Shown: piece after piece, positions 18,262 to 24,544 of the stretch
Numbering within the stretch: the stretch's first letter is position 1
How the letters are laid out: each line of letters begins with the position of its first letter
Origin: Pseudoalteromonas sp. R3
GTDB lineage: Bacteria; Pseudomonadota; Gammaproteobacteria; Enterobacterales; Alteromonadaceae
DNA length: 64,000 nucleotides
Reading direction: 5' to 3'
Assembly: GCF_004014715.1 (NCBI RefSeq)
Contig: NZ_CP034835.1
Span: 2,232,001 to 2,296,000, forward strand
The notes under the pieces: generated by a model
The model's input: only the letters and a program-made list of their open reading frames with translations
Database searches by the model: none
Told to the model about the DNA's origin: nothing
Made by a program: the position numbers and the translations under genes

Positions 18262-19197
18262 TTAGGCTGGCGTAAACAGGTTCGTCAGCAACATGCCGTA
18301 TTCTTTAGCGATAGCCAGCTCACGCACGCGCTCCCCGACCAGCACCTCAATACCACCATCAAGGCCTGCAGACACATCACGGCGTGACGACACGCGCTCA
18401 CCATATTGGGCCGTCATAGCAAAAGTCATGCGGTTGTTTTTGGTGCTAGCTAGCGGGTCAATGTAGGTCAGTGACAGGGCATTCCCCCAGGCACGTTCAA
18501 ACTTGGGGTTTTCGCCTTTTTTAGCGCCGTTTACCATCGCCTCGCCGATATGTATTTTGTCTATCCCGAGGGTGTCCTGGATAAATGCCATAGGCACCAA
18601 ACCACTGTCGCCCAGGCTACCGTTGTACGCCTTGATCACATGCTTGTTAGAGCGCAGCTTGGTTGCCGTTTTACGCTGCAACACCATGGTATTGGGCGCG
18701 ACCAACATGTCGTCCATCAACTCCTGCAAAAATTGCAGTACATCGTTATTGGGGTCGTCCAGGTATTTAAAATCTGCCCCGCTCAGGTCATGGTTGTGGG
18801 CATAGTTGGCTGGGTCGGTATACAGCTTGGCTACTCGCAGTTCGCGGGCCAACATCACCAAGTCGGTAACCCCTTCGGTGGCGTGGTTTAATGGGTCATA
18901 GTGTGGCGGTGCCTGTTTTATATCGTTGTTTGGCACAACATCCGACAGGCCATGATCTTCTGTCTTGGCTGTTTGTTCTGATTTTGTAAACTCAACCTGA
19001 TTAGGCTCAGACTTACGGCCAATCAGTGTATCCGGCACGGTTAAGCGTTCAGCTAAGTCAAACACGCTGTACTCAAATTTTGCGGCACCAACCGGCACAC
19101 GAGGGCACACATCGTCAGCAATCATTTTGTGGTTGCGATACGCAATCGCAATGGCGGTTTGTTCGGTGTTGGGGGTAAATGGTAAACCGTTACTCAT
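18262..19197 (-). CDS. major capsid protein
   Basis: 311 aa, located after protease and decoration protein, as in B3/D3112-type phages. The N terminus contains FTPNTEQTAIAIAYRN and the long helix QFLQELMDDMLVAPNTMVLQRKTATKL followed by the acidic A-domain. The C-terminal RVRELAIAKEYGMLLTNL fits a HK97-fold capsid subunit. Strong codon usage, a GC-rich hairpin after the stop and order in the operon agree with high expression. Confidence 0.85.
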   Translation of the reverse strand: MSNGLPFTPNTEQTAIAIAYRNHKMIADDVCPRVPVGAAKFEYSVFDLAERLTVPDTLIGRKSEPNQVEFTKSEQTAKTEDHGLSDVVPNNDIKQAPPHYDPLNHATEGVTDLVMLARELRVAKLYTDPANYAHNHDLSGADFKYLDDPNNDVLQFLQELMDDMLVAPNTMVLQRKTATKLRSNKHVIKAYNGSLGDSGLVPMAFIQDTLGIDKIHIGEAMVNGAKKGENPKFERAWGNALSLTYIDPLASTKNNRMTFAMTAQYGERVSSRRDVSAGLDGGIEVLVGERVRELAIAKEYGMLLTNLFTPA

Positions 19198-19206
19198 AAC
19201 AGATCC

Positions 19207-19593
19207 TTACTTCACAATTAAATAGGGAGAGATGGTTGCACTGCCCACCGTGCCAAGCTTGCCACTTTCAAGCGCAGTGCCCAATACCCAAATCTCGTTG
19301 TCTTCGGCGTACAAGCTCATATCGAGTTTGATGCCACGGCCCTCAGCATCCGACACCAGCGGGTCGCCCGGCATCACATCACCGCCATAGGTCACTTCGC
19401 CTGTTTGAGTCATGGTGACATCTACGCGGTGTACTTCGTTGTCGCTACCAAGCTCTGTCAGGCCCAGGATAGGGCTGCTAACCCCAGTGGCCTGCGTAGC
19501 GGTAAAATCAGCACCGGTTGAAACTGCTGCAATGCGGTATTTGCCCAGCATGCCGTCTGCAATGTAGTTTTTAATTAATCCTGGTCTAGCCAT
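19207..19593 (-). CDS. capsid decoration / stabilisation protein (DUF2190-like)
   Basis: 128 aa, beta-rich, with PGDPLVSDAEGRGIKLD resembling DUF2190-type decoration proteins of Mu-like and lambda-like heads. It lies between protease/scaffold and capsid genes and its start overlaps the protease end by 8 nt. It probably binds the capsid exterior after expansion. Confidence 0.72.
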   Translation of the reverse strand: MARPGLIKNYIADGMLGKYRIAAVSTGADFTATQATGVSSPILGLTELGSDNEVHRVDVTMTQTGEVTYGGDVMPGDPLVSDAEGRGIKLDMSLYAEDNEIWVLGTALESGKLGTVGSATISPYLIVK

Positions 19594-20746
19594 TGTTGGA
19601 CTCCTGTTTTACATGCGCCATTGCCGCGCTAATGCTGATGGTAATACCGTTATCTGACTGCGATTTTTGGAACTCCAACGCCTTACTTGCCAGCTGCTCA
19701 GCAGTCAGCTCGCCGTCGCCTTCCTGGCCGTCGTGCTTGCTGAAGTCTTTTGTCAGCCCGTTTTGCTCAGGCAGGGACTTTAAAAAGTTTTTGAAAAATG
19801 CAGCCGGTTTAACCGTGCTAGTGCCAGAGCCATCTGCTGCGGCGAACTCAAATGTTGCATCGCCTCCAGCCTCCAGGTTTGCCATAAAATCGGCCAGGCC
19901 GTCTGTGCTGGTAACGCGTGGCGCTTTGCCGCCGTTAACTTCTGTGTCAATAAATGTCTGCGCTGCAATTTTTCGCTGGTTAAACTGCAGTTTCGCATTT
20001 TGCTGTTCGGCTGCGTCCAGCTTGGCCTGCAATGCCTTCTCTTGATCAGTCGGTTCACTCACTTGGGTTTCCTCTGTTTTAGTTGGGGGGGCGCTAAAGC
20101 GGTGGTCGCCATAGCGTTCTTTGTCTATTTCGTGGTCGGCAATGGCGGTTTGGCGTTTCAGCCAGTCCGCGTCCCAGTTGGGCATAACGCGGTCAGCAGT
20201 CTCTACACCGTACTGCTCTATAAACCATTCGCGCAGATTGCCCATAAAGCTGGTGAGTGTGCGGGCGGCCTGCAGTGCAACGTCGTCTGCGCGCTCCTCT
20301 GCATCACTGGCCGCAAACTCAAAAACAACGCCAGGTTCATCGCCGTTAAACTGCCACGGCATACCAGCAACAGCAGGAGGTTTACCACCCAGGTAGCCAA
20401 TATGGCCGAGTGTGTAGTCACCGGCTTTGCCTTCCAGGCGTACACTGCGGTTGGGATAGCGTTTGCCTTCTACCGCCTCTGCAAATTCAACGGCCACATC
20501 CTCGGCGCGGGCAAACAGCGCACCGTTTTCTACTTTCAGTTCGCTGGTCCAGCCCCATGCCGGGGCGTTCATATCTGGGTGGCCAATCACCAGCGGGCTG
20601 GTCTTGGGGGTAAAGTTGGTAACAACAGAATTAAGGTCAGCCTCAGTAAATTCCTGGGTCTGCCCGGATGAATCGGTATGCGTACCAGCCCGAAAGATTT
20701 CGAACCAGTCAAACTCAGTGTTTTTGGTTGTTGCTTTGTCAGCCAT
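19586..20746 (-). CDS. head maturation protease with C-terminal scaffold (Mu gpI-like)
   Basis: 386 aa from ATG at 20746 (a GTG at 20755 is possible). The first roughly 200 residues carry the PLVIGHPD motif with the His of the Mu I / S78-like serine protease and GHIGYLGGKPPAV. The second half (from about 215) is a Glu/Gln-rich coiled coil like Mu Z scaffold, ending in a Gly/Glu segment. An internal start giving the scaffold alone is plausible. First gene of the left late operon, about 25 nt after the predicted transcription start. Confidence 0.85.
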   Translation of the reverse strand: MADKATTKNTEFDWFEIFRAGTHTDSSGQTQEFTEADLNSVVTNFTPKTSPLVIGHPDMNAPAWGWTSELKVENGALFARAEDVAVEFAEAVEGKRYPNRSVRLEGKAGDYTLGHIGYLGGKPPAVAGMPWQFNGDEPGVVFEFAASDAEERADDVALQAARTLTSFMGNLREWFIEQYGVETADRVMPNWDADWLKRQTAIADHEIDKERYGDHRFSAPPTKTEETQVSEPTDQEKALQAKLDAAEQQNAKLQFNQRKIAAQTFIDTEVNGGKAPRVTSTDGLADFMANLEAGGDATFEFAAADGSGTSTVKPAAFFKNFLKSLPEQNGLTKDFSKHDGQEGDGELTAEQLASKALEFQKSQSDNGITISISAAMAHVKQESNNG

Positions 20747-20777
20747 CGTGCTCACTCACGGTTAATGATATGAGCTG

Positions 20778-20853
20778 ATGTTAGCGGGGGAGAGGGGTTA
20801 AATTAGGTGTAAAACACTTTACAGCTAAACGGGTTAGCGGCTTTAAATAGACT
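20778..20853. promoter_or_regulatory. bidirectional late promoter on a 16-bp near-palindrome
   Basis: TGTAAAACACTTTACA lies at 20808-20823. On the minus strand TAACAT (20783-20778) follows after exactly 24 nt; on the plus strand TAGACT (20848-20853) follows after exactly 24 nt. The minus-strand flank CCTAATTTAACCCC also matches the flank of the 36111 site (GCTAATTTACCCC). It should drive the protease/capsid/tail operon leftward and the 20893 gene rightward from one activator site. Confidence 0.75.
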
Positions 20854-20892
20854 ACTCAGGCAATCAAAAATGATCAACCCTGAGGATAAATA

Positions 20893-21300
20893 ATGAATAC
20901 AGAACAGCGTTTTTTAAACTGGCTGGCAACAGGCCGAACAGGTTACAGCAGCGAATACATGGGGTTTAAACTACTCGGTTACAACAAAAAGCGCGTCAGC
21001 CACCCGTCAGATCCGGGCGACTTTAACCGCTGCCTGGTCATGCTCCAGGAGGTGTTCAACGGCGATAAGTCCCAGCTGCATAAACTGGCAGGCTCCAGCG
21101 CGTACTGGGACGCACTCCTGCCAAAGTGGAACGACATAGAGCAAACGTTCCTGGACGAGGCGGGTTACAACTGGAGCAAAGGCACGAAAGCACCTAAAAC
21201 CTACAACCTGCTGCGCACTATCCTGGACAACGTCAAACCCAACAAAAAAGACACACCGGTGTTTTCAATTAACCTGAATAGCGTAATAGATGGAGAATAA
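20893..21300 (+). CDS. unrecognised phage protein
   Basis: 135 aa with a GAGGAT site before the ATG. The pattern TGYSSEYMGF..SHPSDPGDFNRCLVMLQ..YWDALLPKWNDIEQTFL resembles a family of small proteins common in enterobacterial prophages whose function is unknown. It is separated from the XRE gene by about 160 nt. The plus-strand half of the bidirectional late promoter suggests late expression. Confidence 0.72.
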   Translation: MNTEQRFLNWLATGRTGYSSEYMGFKLLGYNKKRVSHPSDPGDFNRCLVMLQEVFNGDKSQLHKLAGSSAYWDALLPKWNDIEQTFLDEAGYNWSKGTKAPKTYNLLRTILDNVKPNKKDTPVFSINLNSVIDGE

Positions 21301-21388
21301 GAACAGATTTGCTTAAGTTGATTTCTAATATAAAACAGTAACTTAAACCAAGCCTTCATAAAAAATGAAAATAAATTAACTAAATCGG

Positions 21389-21443
21389 TTGAATTATTTC
21401 CCGGTATTTATTATATTTAACCTGACCCAAATAACTAACCGGG
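21389..21443 (+). promoter_or_regulatory. promoter and inverted-repeat operator for the XRE/ImmA pair
   Basis: TTGAAT (21389-21394), a 17-nt spacer and TATATT (21412-21417) form a near-consensus sigma-70 promoter. CCCGGT at 21400-21405 and ACCGGG at 21438-21443 form an inverted repeat flanking the -10, suitable for autoregulation by the XRE protein encoded next. Confidence 0.55.
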
Positions 21444-21462
21444 TCTAATGGAGCAATTAAGC

Positions 21463-21819
21463 ATGTCACTAACAGATTTCGGAAAAGCAGTTCGTAAGGC
21501 ACGAATAGACGTAGGACATACGTTGAAAACGATGGCTGAAGAACTTGGTACATCAGCAGCTTTTTTAAGCGGCCTGGAAACTGGAAGTAAAAAAGTGTCT
21601 AAGGAATGGGTGAGTAAGATCGAAGATTTCTTTCAAGAAGAAGGAATTAAAATAGAAAACCTATCTACTCTGGCTGACGTTGCAAACAAAAGTGTGTCCT
21701 TATCAGGACTATCACAACAGCAACAAATGCTAGTAGCTGGTTTTGCTAACTCTTCGTTTACTCCTGATGAGCTTAAACGATTTGCTGATTTTTTAGAAAC
21801 GATTAATCAAAACGGCTAG
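21463..21819 (+). CDS. XRE-family HTH regulator
   Basis: 118 aa from ATG at 21463 (an earlier ATG at 21448 is possible). An N-terminal HTH (about residues 5-60: FGKAVRKARIDVGHTLKTMAEELGTSAAFLSGLE..KKVS) is followed by a short helical tail. It is followed after 9 nt by an ImmA/IrrE-type metallopeptidase gene. In ICEBs1 and similar phages such pairs form a repressor and the protease that cleaves it; this is the likely role. It would be a second regulatory circuit beside the CI-type repressor at 27.8 kb. Confidence 0.82.
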   Translation: MSLTDFGKAVRKARIDVGHTLKTMAEELGTSAAFLSGLETGSKKVSKEWVSKIEDFFQEEGIKIENLSTLADVANKSVSLSGLSQQQQMLVAGFANSSFTPDELKRFADFLETINQNG

Positions 21820-21828
21820 GAGTAGAGT

Positions 21829-22299
21829 ATGCCTGAAAGTTACCGACTGAGAGGAAATCGCGTTGCACCAATGCCTCTCAGTCGAATCAATAGCGTAGCT
21901 GTGATAGTTGCCAAATATTTTGGCTTTAACAAAAGAAATAAACGAAAGCTCGATAAATGTTTTGAACAGCTATCAGAGATAGGGGTAACCCTTCAAGTTA
22001 TTGATGATACTGAATGGCTCTTTGTGACTAAAGGACATTATGACCCAAATAAAGCTGTAATATCTGTACCTCAGTCAATATATTTAAACGCTTGTGGTGG
22101 GGATAGAGATGCTTTAGCAGTTATGCTGCATGAATTAGGGCATATGTCACTTAGTCACAAAGCTCTTCTACATCACACAGACAATGACGATGTGTGCAAA
22201 GAAGAGGATGCCGAGTGGCAGGCAGATTCATTTGCCGAAAAGATTTTGGAAATCATGGGATATGAGACTAGTCAGTTATCACTTGATTTTTATATGTGA
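21829..22299 (+). CDS. ImmA/IrrE-type zinc metallopeptidase
   Basis: 156 aa. The zinc motif HELGH (in MLHELGHMSLSHK, about residues 101-105) and a downstream acidic segment EEDAEWQADSFAEKIL supply the expected ligands of the DUF955/ImmA fold. Cytoplasmic. It probably cleaves the XRE regulator encoded just upstream, relieving repression on a damage or mating-type signal; that link is inference from family precedent. Confidence 0.85.
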   Translation: MPESYRLRGNRVAPMPLSRINSVAVIVAKYFGFNKRNKRKLDKCFEQLSEIGVTLQVIDDTEWLFVTKGHYDPNKAVISVPQSIYLNACGGDRDALAVMLHELGHMSLSHKALLHHTDNDDVCKEEDAEWQADSFAEKILEIMGYETSQLSLDFYM

Positions 22300-22483
22300 A
22301 AACCCTATCCAAACGGAGTAGGGTTCACAAGGGTTCCTTTACTTTAATAGTAAAGGGTAATTTCAACCTGAGGCATAGCAAAGGTTTAAATCACTTGTTT
22401 GGCGACATTGATATTAGACTTTAATAATAACTTTTTCAAGTTAAATTATGCGCTGCGCCTCACAACTTTGTGGAGGATTCAGT
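22300..22483. other. intergenic region with two hairpins
   Basis: AACCCTA..TAGGGTT (about 22304-22326) and CCTTTACT..AGTAAAGG (about 22336-22357) form two stem-loops without a following T tract. They may trim or attenuate the XRE/ImmA transcript. No gene seen. Confidence 0.4.
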
Positions 22484-22624
22484 ATGGCTACTGGGTACTG
22501 TCCAAAGTGCAAACAATCTTGTGAGATTAGTTTTGTTACCCATGTGGTTAAAAATGGCAAAACTATTTATCCCAAGAAAGGTAAGCGCTGTTTGGTCATT
22601 CCTAACTGCACGCACTGCAAGTAG
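22484..22624 (+). CDS. 46-aa zinc-ribbon peptide
   Basis: The ATG at 22484 has an excellent GGAGG site (22471-22475). The peptide has CPKC near the N terminus (positions 6 and 9) and CTHC at the end (positions 42 and 45), the layout of a two-knuckle zinc ribbon, with a Lys-rich middle. It is followed 16 nt later by a strong terminator. Small zinc ribbons of this kind in Mu-like phages include the translational regulator Com, but similarity is only in architecture. Confidence 0.72.
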   Translation: MATGYCPKCKQSCEISFVTHVVKNGKTIYPKKGKRCLVIPNCTHCK

Positions 22625-22640
22625 AATGACTACATCACAA

Positions 22641-22666
22641 AGCCGCTGTATCAGCGGCTTTTTTTG
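22641..22666 (+). terminator. rho-independent terminator
   Basis: AGCCGCTG (22641-22648), a 3-nt loop and CAGCGGCT (22652-22659), followed by a T-rich run. It ends the XRE/ImmA/zinc-ribbon transcript. Confidence 0.88.
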
Positions 22667-22752
22667 TCTTATAACCACTTTGTCTTTATGAAAGCGTAAT
22701 TGTAACTTTTACTACGCTTTTTACCACCCGCAACACCCACCACCTCAAACAT

Positions 22753-22812
22753 GAGTTTAAACCCAGTTTAAAACCGGTTTAAAAACGCCTGAAACAGTTT
22801 AAACGGTTTTAA
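22753..22812. repeat. TTTAAA array with 11-bp period
   Basis: TTTAAA begins at 22756, 22767 and 22778 (exactly 11 bp apart), then 22798, with a related TTTTAA at 22807. The first 20 bp (22753-22772) match 36027-36046 at 19 positions. A second array at 43047 has five copies at 11-bp spacing. Not in a gene. Possible protein-binding or end-proximal site; see findings. Confidence 0.75.
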
Positions 22813-22845
22813 TGCAACTCTACCCACAGCAAAATTATCACAGCG

Positions 22846-22879
22846 GCGCTCAGGGCGCGTCTGAGCGCTTTTGTATTTT
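22846..22879 (+). terminator. second rho-independent terminator
   Basis: GCGCTCAG (22846-22853), a 7-nt loop and CTGAGCGC (22861-22868), followed by TTTTGTATTTT. No plus-strand gene lies between it and the terminator at 22641, so it is a tandem back-up or marks an insertion boundary before the minus-strand operon. Confidence 0.7.
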
Positions 22880-22962
22880 GGGTGTAATTCAGGAGATGGG
22901 ATTTACGCATAGGTCCAGGTAGCGCAATTCAAAGCGGGCTACTTGGGCCCGAGAATAGTAGA

Positions 22963-23187
22963 TTAAAAGTCAGGTTCTTCGTCAGCAAAAACATCGACCG
23001 GTATCTCTACCATGTCACCGACTTCCCAGCATTTAAGATTTAAGATTTCCTGTGGTGTACCTTTCTTTACATAAAAATAATAGTTATAAAGCATCTGATC
23101 TGAGTTACCCCAGTTTTCCTCAATTTCGATATCTAACGAATCAAACAAGTGTTTAGGTAGCCCTAAATAGTCGCAGAGTGTACTCAT
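22963..23187 (-). CDS. small acidic hypothetical protein
   Basis: 74 aa with a GAGGAAA ribosome site upstream of ATG at 23187. Acidic (MSTLCDYLGLPKHLFDSLDIEIEE...), no recognised domain, AT-rich. Last gene of the minus-strand block, 116 nt below the 408-aa gene; it may share its transcript or have its own promoter. Confidence 0.6.
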   Translation of the reverse strand: MSTLCDYLGLPKHLFDSLDIEIEENWGNSDQMLYNYYFYVKKGTPQEILNLKCWEVGDMVEIPVDVFADEEPDF

Positions 23188-23303
23188 ATAATTTCCTCAT
23201 GATTATTTGCTTACATTCACAACTAGAGTATTCGAATTCTCTCAGAGAGAGTAGGTAAAATATGACCTGCAACTCGGATTTTCATTGCAATACGACAACT
23301 ATG

Positions 23304-24530
23304 TCAAATGATTTGATTAAGAATGGCAAAGGCCTGATTTCCAGCTACACCAACATAGGTGCTAAGCGCGTACTCTTTGAAGCTAGTAAACGCCAGTGTG
23401 GAGCGCGCCTTCAAATCTCTTGCGGTTTCGTAAAAGCTCTTGGCATCAAGATTTGCACACTTAATTAATTCGTCCAATCGCTCTACAAGTTCGATTATTT
23501 CGGGTTCATTACATCCAATTCTATCTAGGACAGCCTCAAAACCCTGTTCACTTAACACAAGCAAGTCAGCCTGCAACTCTTGTGTAATCTCAACATTTTC
23601 GTTTACGTCTCTTACTTTGGCGAATAAATCTTTTAGTAAGTGATTTGACTTTTTATTTTGAATTTTAATTTGTTCCAATTCATCAAACACTTCTTGTTGT
23701 TTAAGCGCTAGGTTCCTTTCAACAGACAATGCCGCCAAGTTGATTACGTTCTCTAGTTCAAACTGCTCTTGCTCTGTCTTAGCAATCGTATGGCTAGATT
23801 GTTGCTCTGTTACTACACACGCATAGTCCCTGAGTAATTGTGTAATTAGTTTTCTCATGCCTGGCGTGAATTTTATAGTCATACCTATTGAATTTTTCCC
23901 GAGCGTAATATCTACATTAAAGTGGTGTTCGGGAAAATTATTGCTGAGAACTTCCTGAAAGTGGGACAAAATAATTTTGCCAGCTTGGAAATACTCCTTC
24001 TTGAAGTGTATTGTATCAGCTGTGAGTTCTTCATAATCTAAAGAGTTTTGTCGAGATTTTTTCGCTAAAGCCAAATCAATCACTTCAGGGTTGCCTGAAT
24101 GATGGTGTGAACAAACAACCAATGCAGTATCTTCTTCGATTGCTCCTTTATTTAGCGCATACCCTTGCATAAATTCGACACCATCTTCTAAATATTTTTC
24201 ATTCTTAACTACAAAAAGGGTAAGGTGAGCTTTCTTTTTTCCTTTAGCAGAACTCAGTTTGCTAAAGTAAGCTCCAAAATGCTTCCTCTCAATCTCTGGA
24301 CTTAACGTGATCACAATTAGTTTATCTTTTAATAGAACTTCTAATTTGTCGTTCTTGTTTACCCCTTTAATAGGGTTGTAATTCCAATTTTTGGACTTTA
24401 GGTCATTAATAGTGTTTTTTCGTGTAAGGTCTGTATACTTGAATATCTCATTAAACAAATCTGCCTTTCGGCTAACAAAGCCTTCCCACGTTGTATTGTA
24501 AACGTAAACTCTAGATATAGGCATCGCCAT
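23304..24530 (-). CDS. unrecognised cytoplasmic protein, fourth gene of repressor operon
   Basis: 408 aa, AGGAGA upstream of the ATG at 24530, 14 nt after the sensor gene. The first roughly 230 residues are mixed alpha/beta (DKLIVITLSPEIERKHFG.., LVVCSHHHSGNPE..), and residues about 255-370 are strongly helical and likely coiled coil (EQFELENVINLAALSVERNLALKQQ...). No signal peptide or membrane segment. No receiver-like Asp/Lys arrangement is evident, so it is not an obvious response regulator. Its tight coupling to the sensor suggests a cytoplasmic partner or effector. Confidence 0.72.
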   Translation of the reverse strand: MAMPISRVYVYNTTWEGFVSRKADLFNEIFKYTDLTRKNTINDLKSKNWNYNPIKGVNKNDKLEVLLKDKLIVITLSPEIERKHFGAYFSKLSSAKGKKKAHLTLFVVKNEKYLEDGVEFMQGYALNKGAIEEDTALVVCSHHHSGNPEVIDLALAKKSRQNSLDYEELTADTIHFKKEYFQAGKIILSHFQEVLSNNFPEHHFNVDITLGKNSIGMTIKFTPGMRKLITQLLRDYACVVTEQQSSHTIAKTEQEQFELENVINLAALSVERNLALKQQEVFDELEQIKIQNKKSNHLLKDLFAKVRDVNENVEITQELQADLLVLSEQGFEAVLDRIGCNEPEIIELVERLDELIKCANLDAKSFYETARDLKARSTLAFTSFKEYALSTYVGVAGNQAFAILNQII

Positions 24531-24544
24531 AAGCTAATCTCCTT

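Noticed and set aside
22753..22812. CRISPR-like array
   Set aside because: Units are 11 bp with no unique spacers; not a CRISPR. No cas genes anywhere in the window.
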